Shown here piece after piece: positions 50,540-61,403 of a DNA stretch of 64,000 nt (positions within the stretch are counted from its first letter, which is position 1; every line of letters starts with the position of its first letter). Source of the DNA: Diphasiastrum complanatum (Eukaryota; Streptophyta; Lycopodiopsida; Lycopodiales; Lycopodiaceae); the NCBI GenBank assembly GCA_029204225.1, contig CM055113.1, positions 8,830,364-8,894,363 on the forward strand, in the 5' to 3' direction. The notes below the pieces were generated by a model. The model made no database searches, was not told where the DNA came from, and was given only the letters and a program-made list of their open reading frames with translations. The position numbers were made by a program, and so were the translations under genes.

Positions 50540-52145
50540 CTATCGCTACAATCCACATTATTCTGATCTCATTCAACAAGAACTGGAAAGACTACTCGAT
50601 GCTGGATTCATATACGAGATAGAGCATACTGAATGGGTGTCTCCTATTGTGATTGTGCCAAAGAAGAATGGGAAACTGTGCATCTGCGTAGATCTCTAGA
50701 AACGTAATGCAGTTACAAAGAAAGACCACTTCCCCTTGCCTTTTACTGAAGGAGTATTAGAACGAATAGTAGGAGAAGAGGCCTATAGCTTTCTCGATGG
50801 TTTCAGTGGATATAATTAGGTATAGATAGCACTAGAAAATCAGCACAAGACCGTGTTTGCGATAGCATGGGGGACTTATGCTTGTCGAGTAATGCCGTTT
50901 GGACTGTGCAATGCACCTAGCACCTTCCAGCGAGTTATGTAGCATGCCTTCAAGGAATGTCTCCAGAAGTTCTTAAAAGTGTTCCTCGACGATTTGTGTG
51001 TGCATTCAGCCCGGATGACCCACTTAAATCATCTAGAACGAGTTCTACAACAATGTCGAAAATATGGCATCTCCCTGAACCTGGCCAAATGCCAGATATG
51101 GTTGACCCATGGCATTGTGCTAGGCCATATTGTATCACAATATGGGATTGCCACGAACCTTGACAAGATCAAAGTAATAATTGAGATGTCCTTACCCAAG
51201 ACAATACGTGATATTTGCACCTTTATGGGGCATACCAATTATTACCGATGCTTCATATTGCTGTTTGCTTTATTGGCTCGTCCGATCTATTGGCTTATTG
51301 TTGAGCCTAAATGGACACAGGAAGCCATGGATGCATTCGAGAAAATCAAGCAAGCACTCTTTACCGCTCCTATCTTACGATTACCGAACTAGAGCACAAA
51401 ATTTCACATGCATATAGACGCATCGAAATATGCGATGGGGAGCGTGCTAACTCAGCCAGGGAAAAAGAAGAAGGAGCTTCACGTCGGATGCCCTCTAGAG
51501 CTTGTGAGCGATCATGGTACTAACTTTATGAATGAAACAGTACGAGTACTCCTAATTGAGTTTCTCGTGATCCATCGCAAGAGGTACACCCTACTACCCG
51601 CATTGCAATGGACAAGCCGAGTCTTCCAACAAAATATTGTGCACTATTATCACGAAAATGGTAGAAGCCAGTAGATTAGATTGGGAGCAGTGGAGCACAA
51701 GCTTCAGGCGGCTTTATGGGTGTTCTGGATGATGTATGAGCTTGCTACTGGTCACACCCTGTTCCAACTAGTTTACGGCCTTGAGGTAGTTATGCCTGCC
51801 GAATTCGTTGTCCCCAACCTCCGAGTGGCCATAAAAGAACGGTTAGACACAAGTAAGTCTACACAACGACGTTTAGGCTTACTTATGAATTTATGTAAAA
51901 CCAGATCAATTGCCTTGCATACCCTGCACATTGAAAAGAAACAACGTAAAGCTTGGCATGACAATGTTCAAAAACAAAAAGATTTATGTAAGGGTGACTT
52001 AGCTCTAATGTATCAGAGCAAGGTCATAAAAAGCAAATTGAAATTTCGGGTTTAGGACCACACAAGGTCACAAAGATATATGAAAATGGCGCAGTGCAAT
52101 TGGCCACCCTAGATGGGACTCCTTTACCAATGGTAGTCGGCTAAG
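50540..52145 (+). pseudogene. Ty3 element: RT, RNase H start and integrase remnant
   Basis: The RT carries the usual blocks: EWVSPIVIVPKKNGKLCICV, KKDHFPLPFTEGVL, YSFLDGFSGYN, CRVMPFGLCNAPSTFQR, and the active-site box as VFLDD. Thumb motifs GIVLGHIVS and GHTNYYRCF follow. RNase H starts (MHIDASKYAMGSVLTQPGKK), then a deletion near 51480 joins it directly to integrase (LELVSDHGTNFMNETVRVL). The integrase C-terminal part follows (YGLEVVMPAEFVVPN, KGDLALMYQSKVIKSK). Several stops are present. Confidence 0.85.
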
Positions 52146-52149
52146 ACAC

Positions 52150-53214
52150 TACTACCACTTACCCCTTGTTGTATAAAATCTCTTTTTTCATTTCCATATT
52201 TTTATTTATTTTCTTTTTTTCGGTGTTTCCATTTATCTGTGTATGTACCTTTTTGTTTTTGCATGTCATTTTGTAATAAGTACTCTTATTTTTTGTTTTC
52301 AAAATAAAGTGTACAGAGAGAGTCTATAGTAGTGTAAGTTCTCATTCCTTGAGATACAATAGAAAGGTGTGAGGCAATGAGAAAGTAGTCCAGGTAGTTC
52401 ATAAGTCAAAGCAAGGAGCAAGAAACCGTCAAGAGCAAAATGGTGCAACATGATGGAATATCAGCATTGGACAAAATCAAGGTATTAAAGGGGATCAACA
52501 TCAGCGATTCCCAGAAACAAGGCCAATGAAGGAAATCCATGCTGCAATTGATCAAAAACTCCCAAATTCCTTTGTTACTCAATACCAACACAAAAAAACA
52601 ACATTAAGGAAGAGAAAAACTTGGATAACTCTTCCAATTTCCATTGTCTGACCTCGTCCATTCAACCAATCCTAGATCATGCCAAAGTAAGCCTAATTTG
52701 AGTTAGGCGAGTATAGATCCCAAGTTGCCAGGCCTGTGGACCTCAGAGAGAAAAAATCACTTAAAGCCCTCCCCAAACCTGTAGATTTAGAATCTGACCT
52801 TGCCATCTTTAGACTCATCAAACGTTGTTCTTTCATCTGTGAAGTCGGCGAGTACAGACTCCCAGTCAATTTGTCTGGCTAGTACAACTTCCAAAAATCG
52901 CTAATTGACCTCACCACGTGTGGATTTGACATCTGACCTTACCCATCTTATATTTTATGCCTTTTTACCTGTTAAATCCACTATTTAAATGGCGAACCTA
53001 GATGCCCAGCCAAACTCTCAAAACATCAATTTGAGTGATTTTTTTGAGTTGAACCGAGTTCTCAATCATTTTTTCCGCTTATGTGACCTCGCCACAAGTG
53101 TGGAATGTAGAATCTGACCTCGCCAATATCACCATTGGACTTAGAATTGTCGTTTTAGTCGGTCTAGTACTTGACATGTATATTCCCCAAATTTGGAGAG
53201 AGAGAGGGGGGGGG
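52150..53214. other. Non-coding 3' part of the Ty3 region
   Basis: AT-rich sequence with repeated phrases (AATCTGACCTCGCCA and GACCTCGCCACAAGTGTGG variants near 52795, 52915, 53090 and 53115) and a short GA/G run at 53199-53215. It is probably UTR or LTR of the preceding element. I could not define ends. Confidence 0.4.
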
Positions 53215-53928
53215 GGTGTATAAATAGTGGTGGAATTGAACTAAAACACACTTATGCTAAAGAGATGCTGCTGAATTTTTCCAGAAATTTTCCATAACTC
53301 CTAAACATCTCTTTAGCACTCCTAGGGGCCACCCAAGCATTCTCCGAGCTCACCTGCTAAATTTTGCAAATTTTCTTGCTAGTTTTTGCTTTTGAACTTG
53401 CTATTTTGGAAAATTTAGGCGCTTTTTGGGCCTAAACTTGCTTAGGCCTGCGAAGAAGATCAAACTCCATCAAGATGTGGATCCAGATTTCATTGTGGAT
53501 CCAGATGAAGGCACCTCCCACTCGTCCCATGATGAACTTATGGAAGTAAAACCATTGCTACTAGAAAATTTAGGTGTATAAATAGTGGTGGAATTGAACT
53601 AAAACACACTTATGCTAAAGAGATGCTGCTGAATTTTTCCAGAAATTTTCCATAACTCCTAAACATCTCTTTAGCACTCCTAGGGGCCACCCAAGCATTC
53701 TCCAAGCTCACCTGCTAAATTTTGCAAATTTTCTTGCTAGTTTTTGCTTTTGAACTTGCTATTTTGGAAAATTTAGGCACTTTTTGGGCCTAAACTTGCT
53801 TAGGCCTGCGAAGAAGATCAAACTCCATCAAGATGTGGATCCAGATTTCATTGTGGATCCAGATGAAGGCGCATCCCACTCGTCCCATGATGAACTTATG
53901 GAAGTAAAACCATTGCTACTAGAGCTAT
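53215..53928. repeat. Recent 358-bp tandem duplication
   Basis: Units 53215-53572 and 53573-53928 are almost identical, differing at only a few bases (CCGAGCTC/CCAAGCTC, AGGCGCTT/AGGCACTT, GCACCTCC/GCGCATCC). Each ends in a piece of an open frame (DVDPDFIVDPDEG), so the duplication copied the start of the frame that continues at 53784-53990. Confidence 0.95.
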
Positions 53929-54700
53929 TACCTATGCCAAAGTCCTATGAAGCAAGGAGTTGGTGGAAGGTTGGTGGGCTAATATTGTAGTTCTATGGAT
54001 TCCAACAGTACGTGCCACCACTAAGGCAGTACCCCACAATTATTGAATATGCTTACCGAATGGCTAGTGCTGAAAGGAATTCTTTCAAGTACAGGCTGAA
54101 CCAGGTCACCCACCCCGTTTCCTCTTCACTCCCCGGACCGCTATGACACGGGTCCATTACCCGAAGAGAAAGCCCAGGAGTGGTTAGCAATTGAAGTCGT
54201 GGCGACAAGTGCAGGCTTGGGTACTCATGTTTCAGATACGGGCCCTTCACCAGCAAGTATGCCAATTCCATTGGCACTTGATGTGGGGACACCTCTTGAT
54301 GTGGATGTACCTGCGGCCACCGAGTTATCTCATGCACACTCGCTTTTGAAGGACTTAAATTGGATACTCAATGACCGCCTCCATCACCATCGGTTGGTGG
54401 CAGTGGAGAAGAAAGCAAAAGAGGCAGCGGAGTAGAAGTGGAAGATGGAGTGTGAACACACCACCAACCTCCAAATGCAAATTAAAAAGTTGCAGTACGA
54501 ATCTGATCAAGGGCTGAGCTAGCCAAGGTGCAGCCCAAGATGGATGTGATGTGGGCCAGCATCCGGTCCTATCAAGCGATGGTCCCCGCTCTACAAGGGT
54601 TGAATTGTAATTTGTAGAGACAAATTGCTCCTAAGTGATAAAGACTTTCCCAGCTTCAAACCCAGATAGACTTTGATGATATAGAATTATCAATGATCAA
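53784..54700 (+). other. Unrecognised frames with acidic and coiled-coil character
   Basis: 53784-53990 (KKIKLHQDVDPDFIVDPDEG) and 54199-54435 (ATELSHAHSLLKDLNWILND, RLVAVEKKAKEAAE), continuing past a stop with NLQMQIKKLQYES, resemble the poorly conserved leading ORFs or gag of large plant Ty3 elements. No domain is recognisable. It may be a second, nested element. Confidence 0.4.
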
Positions 54701-55942
54701 TATCTTTTTAGGATATTGTATGAATTTATTACTTTAATGAATTGAGTAACAGGCATTGACACATGTAGAACTAAGAATCTTCTATGAACCATGTTTGATG
54801 GTATTATGAACACTGACCTTTCTTTGAAGGGATGTGCAGGTACACACGAACGTACCTGAAGAATCTGAACAAGAATAAGAAGCCCTCTGGGCTTAAGGAC
54901 TGATCTCTCTTTGAGGGTATGTGCAGGTACTCGAGAAAGTGCCAGAAGAACAAGAATCGAAACAAGAAGCTTTCTAAGCTTAAAGATAGTAAACAAGAAA
55001 GCTTTTGACAAAGTCTATAATGAAGGCTCAGTAGAGTCTATAAAGAAAGCTTATTACTAAGTCTATAATGAAGGCTCAGAGGAGTCTATAAAGAACATGA
55101 TAAGGCCTAGGGTCTGATCAATCTAGTGACCTTTTTCCACCATGATTGAGGATGGGCAACCTCTAGAAAATAAGTGCCAATGACCATGATTGAGGATGGG
55201 CAACCTCTAGAAAAAAAGGGCCTAGGAATTGATGGACATTATGCAAAAACAAGATGGACATATATCTTGGCTCTTCCTTAGGAAGATTGCACTTGGGTGA
55301 ATTTTCAAAGTTATAACCATATAAAATTATATGTAATTAAAAGTCAAGTTGGAACCTTGTACCACCTACCTCCCACCTACTTTTCCTCATGCATTCTAGG
55401 CTATTTGACACCTAGAATGGGGCGCCCTCCTACACTCTCACTTCATATGCCAAATCATCATAATAACTCTCTCGAGCTAGTACACATCACCCATTCACCC
55501 TCTCTAACTAATACACCTCATCCATGCACTCCACTTCACCCTAAGTCCAATGGGAGCCTTCCTCACACCTCATGCACTTGAACTTGACACCTCACTCACT
55601 TTGGAAGGACTCTCCACTCTCTATATAAGTGGAAATGCGCCCCTCTACCAAGAGGATTGAAGGATGATGCATCCAAACTCTGCCATTTTGTTGTTTGTTG
55701 TGTACAGGTGCTTTGGAGAAGAGGATTGAGGCATTACCTCAAGGAGGCTATGTTATTTTGTGATTGCAGGATTTTTGGAGCTCAAACCCTCGGATTTCTA
55801 TCTCTCTTTCACATCACACACAAACACACACTCTCTCTCTATCTCTCCCTCTCTCACTTTCACCTTCTCTCGAAACCATGGTATGCTCTTGAAATTGTTA
55901 CCCATATGTAAGAATGGCTGATTAGTACTTTTGCATGTCATG
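54701..55942. other. Repeat-rich non-coding region
   Basis: It holds diverged repeats of GTGCAGGTAC and AAAGTCTATAATGAAGGCTC (54830-55090), a tandem 44-bp duplication at 55141-55214 (CATGATTGAGGATGGGCAAC), and a C/T-rich stretch at 55800-55868. No gene seen. It may be a long LTR. Confidence 0.5.
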
Positions 55943-56230
55943 CCATCCGTGGCCTATTGTCCATGCATGTCAGATCTAGAGCTTGCATGTCAGCTTTGAA
56001 GCTTGCATGTCATAGCATCTGTGGCCTATTGTCCTTGCATGTCAAATCTAGAGCTTGCATGTCAAATTTGAAACTTGCATGTCACACCATGCATTGCCAA
56101 ATGACCATGTCACTTCATGACTGTTGCATGTCAAGAATTTATGAACCCTTATGATTGCATGTGAAGAATCTATGAACCCTCATGAATTTCATGTCAAGAA
56201 TCTAAGATCCAACATGATTGCATGTCGGAA
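55943..56230. repeat. GCATGTCA array with about 20-bp spacing
   Basis: About eleven copies of GCATGTCA or one-mismatch variants occur in 290 bp, often as CTTGCATGTCA. Part is arranged as a higher-order duplication (CATCTGTGGCCTATTGTCC with following units). Confidence 0.85.
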
Positions 56231-56769
56231 AGATTAAGACCTATGTGGGGTCTGGAATACAAGGCCTAAGGGGCATCTCAATGGAGCTCAAGGTTTTTTG
56301 GGAAAGAAGCAACTTACAAGGAAAACCCCTCTGTAAATAATTGTTTTTGATAGGTTAATGGCCCAAGCATGGCATCCTCCGTGTATAAGCCCATCTTGAA
56401 GAGCCCGTCAGTAGTTAGTATTGTTAGGCCCCAGTTCGGCATCCTACGAGTGTAAGTCCAACTTGCGGTGCCATTTGTCTACTAGGGACATGTAAATAGC
56501 TTTGTCAAGTCTCAAGGTTCAAACTTAAACTTAGCATTGTATGATGAGACTTGAATGGTCATGTCCCATAAGCAAATGTGGGAATGGGGACCCACAAGTT
56601 TCTATAAGAAGAACCCCATTCCATGTAATTCTTTCATCCATAATATAAGAGGTTGAAGTTTTGCTATTTTGGATCCTTACGTGCTCAAATTTGGTGTTTG
56701 GCTAGTGTTAGTGTAACTTTGTGTTCATTGCTATTTTGCCTAAGTTTTTGCTACTTTAGCCCCCCAATA
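56231..56769. other. Unassigned sequence
   Basis: No coding region or clear element boundary is visible. It may be the rest of an LTR that includes the preceding array. Confidence 0.4.
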
Positions 56770-57252
56770 TTAGTGTCACAAGCAAGTCTCTCCAAGCTCG
56801 TGAATCCTAGAAGGCCGGTGTGTAGAATGAACCTCCCAACCGTAGGCACCCTCTCTTTGAGTCCTTCTACCTGCTATTCCTGTCAACTGGCACATGGCAT
56901 CCACCTGTGGGTGATCAGTCCACCTAGCATGCATGCGACCAGTGACCTGTGAATACTCCGTGACTCATAAGGTACCACCTCCATGCCCCATCAAAGACCT
57001 GTGACCCGCTAGGTCCCACCGGCTACTTGTCGACTAGCATCTTGTAACTGACGGCTAGGATCCCGACGGTCATTATTCACCGCATCTCTGACAGCTTGTC
57101 AGGCGGTTACTTCGGGTCACTGCTTGTGACGCACCGGTCCCATCTTGGGACAGATGTCCTCGTCGGTCACTGACTTGCCAATACTAGGCCTCAGGCCCTC
57201 TGGTAACCGGTCGTGCCGAGGTCATAAATAGAGCCAATACTGGGCTCTAACA
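56770..57252 (-). mobile_element. 3' LTR of the minus-strand chromovirus (left edge approximate)
   Basis: On the minus strand, AGAAGAGAGAAGGAT (polypurine tract) is followed by TGTTAGAGCCCAGTATTGG, the likely LTR start at 57252, immediately after the chromodomain stop. The far end is not clear. Confidence 0.6.
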
Positions 57253-57254
57253 AT

Positions 57255-59345
57255 CCTTCTCTCTTCTGGCAAGTCATCAGTCCTCGATGACAAACTCTGG
57301 GTAAGACTTCTGCAACGCCTGGCGAGTCTCCCAGGTAGTATCAGATAAAGGATGCCCTTTCCAAGCCACTAGATATTCCTGAAGGAGACGATTCCTCAAC
57401 CGTCACTCCCTTCGATCTAGGACTCTTTCTGGCCCATAACCTGTGGTGCCTTTCTCCCCTAGAGACACTAGACCTTCCACCAGGCTATCGCCATCGTGCA
57501 AACATTTCTTCAGTTTGCTAACATGGAATACTAGATGCACCTTGCATCCCACAGGTAGCTGTAGTTTATAAGCTACTTGGCTCACCTTCTTAATAATCAA
57601 CCATGGTCCACAATACCCAGGAGATAACTTGGCGCACCTTCCTGTGCATAGCTCCTTCAACTTCGAAGGGACTAATAAATACACGCAATCTCCTTTCTCA
57701 AATTCTCGATAAGTACGGTTTTCGCGGGTATAACTCTCTGCCCTAGCTACAGCCTTGGACAAGTTATCTCGTGCCATCTCTAGCTTTTGCTGCATCTGAG
57801 TCAAACTGTACAGCGCTAATTACCCTATGTGGAATACCTATGATTGCAGGACTGAGTGGGCTGAAACCATAATTGAGCCAAAATGGACTCAATCCAGTGG
57901 ACGCATGTCTCTTGTCATTGTACGTGAACTCCAATAGCGGTAAATGCTTTACCCAGTCTGTTTGTGTATTGCTAACATATGCCCCAAGCATATCTTCCAA
58001 GATCTGGTTCACTCGCTCTGTCTGACCATTCGTCTGAGGATGCTCAAAGCTACTCATCTGCAATTGTGTTCCCAACTTGGCGAACACCTCAATCCAGAAA
58101 TTTCTCGTAAACTTGGGATCCCTGTCAGACACAATGGACTTCGGAAGGCCATGCAACTTGACAATATTCTGAATAAACAACTCAGCAACTTGCGGAGCTG
58201 TGACCTTCTTGGTCGTTGCGATGAAGTGAGCCATCTTGGAAAACCTGTCTACCACTACCATAACGGAATTTAATCTCGTTTGGGTCTTGGGTAGCCCAAC
58301 AATAAAATCCATAGACATGCTTTCCCAGCTTCCTATAGGTATCTCAAGTGGATGTAGGAAGCCCGGAGGACTTACTCTCTCGGCCTTGTTCACTTGACAA
58401 GCCGTGCAACGCTAGACATACTCTCTTACGTCTCACTGCAGTCGTGGCCAGAAATAATGCCTTCTTATAAATTCACTAGTCTTATCAATACCTGGATGCC
58501 CTGCGCAAGGACTATCATGGCATTCATGAAATATCTTACGACGAAGATCCTTCACGTTTGGCATGAAAACTCTTCCATTTCTCAATAACATACCATCCTT
58601 CACGGTGTATGTTAGATATGTGCTGATGTGTGCCTCTACGGAAGCGACAACATCGATTGACTCTTCCGTTTGGTCGACTACCTTGTGCGCATCAGGCCAC
58701 ACACGCTGACAATGCGGGTCCATTTCATGAGCCTTCTTAATCTCCTATGTGAGATCATTGTCAACCACCGTAAAGCTCATCTGATGCAACATTTGCGATA
58801 GTGCATCAGTGACCACATTTTCCTTCCCTCTTCGGAAGCAAATTTCTAAATGAAATTCCTGCATCAGCTCGGCCCACTGAGCTTGGTGGCCTTTCAAATC
58901 TGGCTGAGTGCAAAAATACTTTAAAGTATGATGATCTGTGTACATATAAAACTCGGCACCATATAAATAATGTCTCCACACCTTGAGCGCATGTATAATT
59001 GCATACAGCTCTTGCTCGTGTTTAGGATATCTCCGTTGAGCTAGTGTCAACTTTTTACTCTCAAAGGCTATTGGTCTACCCTCTTGGCTCAACACTGCAC
59101 CTACGGCAATGCCACTTGCATCTGTCTCTAGGTCAAACGGTTTTTGGGTATCAACAATTTTGAGGAATGGAGCTGTGGCCACGGACTCCTTCAAGTTCCT
59201 CAAAACTATGTTGAGCTTCAGCATCCCACCGAACTACAATGTTGTTTTTTCGTAATCGGTCCGCTAAAGGAGCAGCTACCCAAGAATAATTCCTAACAAA
59301 CCATCGGTAGAACTTACAAAAGCCTTAAAAAGATTGCAATTGACA
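57255..59345 (-). mobile_element. Ty3 chromovirus pol: RT end, RNase H, integrase, chromodomain
   Basis: On the minus strand: the RT thumb end (WPRPADICQLQSF, GFCKFYRWFVRNYSWVAAPL, with frame breaks), then RNase H (58745-59224, FDLETDASGIAVGAVLSQEG, YPKHEQELYAIIHAL, YMYTDHHTLKYF). The integrase zinc finger follows (58390-58723, HECHDSPCAGHPGID, CTACQ). The core (57764-58393) keeps Asp in SMDFIVGLP, Asp in SIVSDRDPKF and Glu in TNGQTERVN. 57403-57804 is the C-terminal part, and 57290-57400 gives a chromodomain (LQEYLVAWKGHPLSDTTWET). A few stops are present. This is a fairly young copy, 5' truncated by the copia LTR at 59376. Confidence 0.92.
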
Positions 59346-59375
59346 TATATCGGCAGGCCTCGGCCACTTCTTAAC

Positions 59376-59956
59376 TGTTGTAAAATGAAGATGCTAGAAT
59401 AGCTTGAAATTATGAACTCAGGACCCTAGTGATGTTATCAAGGTCTACTTGATCCTAACATAACTGGGAAAGGAACATGCAATGTAAAAACTTGACATGC
59501 AGCTGTCATGCAAGTTGAAATGGAAAAACCAGCAAGCTGTGGATCATAAATTGATCCTAGTTCAACTCTATATGAACTCTACTCTATACCAATTAGATGA
59601 ATCAAGAAAAGGAATGATTTCTACTTGCTGGCCAATTCAATTAGTAGTGTCAGATCTAAAAAAACAGATTCTAATTGACCTCTAATTGACTTCTAATCAC
59701 AAGTAATGATAGTGCCTATGCAATAGAAAACATATGCCACTGATTTCATCAAATTCTGGCAATTCTTCAAAGAGAAATGAAAGATTAACAAAGCTGAGCC
59801 AGCGCCAAATCACAAATGATTGATGGCTGTTCTGGCTTCAGAAATGCAGTAATTGGAAGTAGAAATGTTATGAATAGTAGCGTCCTCCTCCTACAATCAG
59901 TTTGCAACTGTTCTCATCAAATTTGGATGAGTGATGAGGGATTTATAAGTTTAACA
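59376..59956 (-). mobile_element. Copia-type LTR beside the chromovirus RT
   Basis: On the minus strand, a polypurine tract (AAGGGGGAG) precedes TGTTAAACTTATAAATCC at 59956. The other end reads TTACAACA at 59376, giving a 581-bp LTR with TGTT...AACA ends. It directly abuts the truncated chromovirus RT, so it marks the junction of an insertion or later recombination. Confidence 0.7.
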
Positions 59957-60184
59957 ACTCCCCCTTAAACCTGTTTAAATAAATAACTCCCAATGAGTTA
60001 CAAGCTAAGATTCACTAGCTATGCTAGAAAGCAGGATTTAAGCTAGAAAGCAGGAAGAGAATGCTTAAGGAGGCTAAAGAGGAGCAATCATCATAAACTG
60101 AATAAAGGAATACAATGCTGCCCTACTTATACCCTCTCCCTGAATCAAATGGAGGATTCAAAAAAAGGGAGGGAAAGGGATTTG
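59957..60184. other. Short internal remnant between LTR-like repeats
   Basis: It begins with the polypurine side of the copia LTR. No coding sequence is recognisable. Confidence 0.4.
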
Positions 60185-60372
60185 GAGGGAAAATAGTGCG
60201 CCCTCCCAATAGGAGGACCCCCACTCCAAATCAATGTGACCAAGTCCTAAAAATATAACCAAATTGGGCCCAAGGCCAGTATATGAATAAAAAGGGCCCT
60301 TAGGCCTGCTTATGCATAATAACAATAAAAGAATGGACTCGGGGAATGTAATGAGCCAAGTCCATAACTCTC
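60185..60372. repeat. Direct repeat, left copy
   Basis: About 188 bp nearly identical to 61213-61402 (AATAGTGCGCCCTCCCAATA through GAGCCAAGTCCATAACTC). Its right edge is followed by TCCCCTGCAG, a plausible reversed polypurine tract, so it is probably an LTR piece on the minus strand. Confidence 0.9.
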
Positions 60373-60586
60373 CCCTGCAGAAAAACAAAGCCTTCCACCG
60401 GCTAGCAAGCATAATGACTATCTAAAACAATAATGTAAGCATGCTAAATACTGAAAAATCACGAACTAATGGAAATACTGATGGAGAGGACATAAGTTGT
60501 CACAACAAATACCCCAAAAGCATCATAACTGTGTAAAGCAAGTACTAAGCAAATATGACAATAAAGAATAGTCATAGCTAGCCGAA

Positions 60587-61205
60587 TCATGAAGCAGAGG
60601 GAACATCTACAATGACATCTGTAGTAGAGGAGAGAACTAAAGCCATGAGGGCTCGAGCCTGATCTGCCAATAATGGTGTATGATAAAACACATCAATAGG
60701 CTCCCAAGTGGCCTCCTTAAGAGGACGACCATCCCACTGTACTAAAAACTGAACCTGCCTGCGACGTCGATTGTATTGAAGGCGAATCTGATGGATGGCG
60801 GCTGGCAAAAAAGGGAACAACTATGGCTCTGTAGGAAATGTGAGATCACGAGGAGCATCATCCTCAATGGCAGCTCGTAACAGGCTAACATGAAAGATCA
60901 CAGAGCTATTATAGCTATACTCTGCCAAACATAAATGTTGGTCCCAATCCTTCCCGGAAGGAGAAATAAATTGTCGAAGGTAATCCTCAAGGATCCGATT
61001 AAGGACCTTAGTTTGCCCATCAACAGTAGATTGATAAGCAGTACCCATCAGAAGCTGTACATCCAAAATACGCATAAGCTCTGTCCAGAACGTAGATGTA
61101 AACTTACTATTCCGATCAGATAGGATAGTACGTGGCATACCATGCAGGCGAAAAATATCTGATAGAAAAAGACGTGCGCACTGCTCAGTTGTAATAGTAC
61201 TGCGG
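60587..61205 (-). pseudogene. Chromovirus integrase-chromodomain fragment
   Basis: Minus-strand integrase core (FRLHGMPRTILSDRNSKFTS, YQSTVDGQTKVLNRILEDYL, DQHLCLAEYSYN) is fused by a deletion near 60900 to the end of integrase (IFHVSLLRAAIEDDAP) and, after a stop, to a chromodomain (QYNRRRRQVQFLVQWDG, LKEATWEPIDVF). It is enclosed by the two direct repeats at 60185 and 61213. Confidence 0.85.
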
Positions 61206-61212
61206 ACCGGTA

Positions 61213-61402
61213 TAAAGGGAGGGAAAATAGTGCGCCCTCCCAATAGGAGGACCCCCACTCCAAATCAATGTGACCAAGTCCTAAAAATATAACCAAATAG
61301 GGCCCAAGGCTAGTATATGAATAAAAAGGGCCCTTAGGCCTGCTTATGCATAATAACAATAAAAGAATGGACGCGGCGAATGTAATGAGCCAAGTCCATA
61401 AC
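61213..61402. repeat. Direct repeat, right copy
   Basis: The same 190 bp as 60185-60372 with about five differences. It joins directly to the copia RNase H end at 61404, so the copia frame reads into it on the minus strand. Confidence 0.9.
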
Positions 61403-61403
61403 T

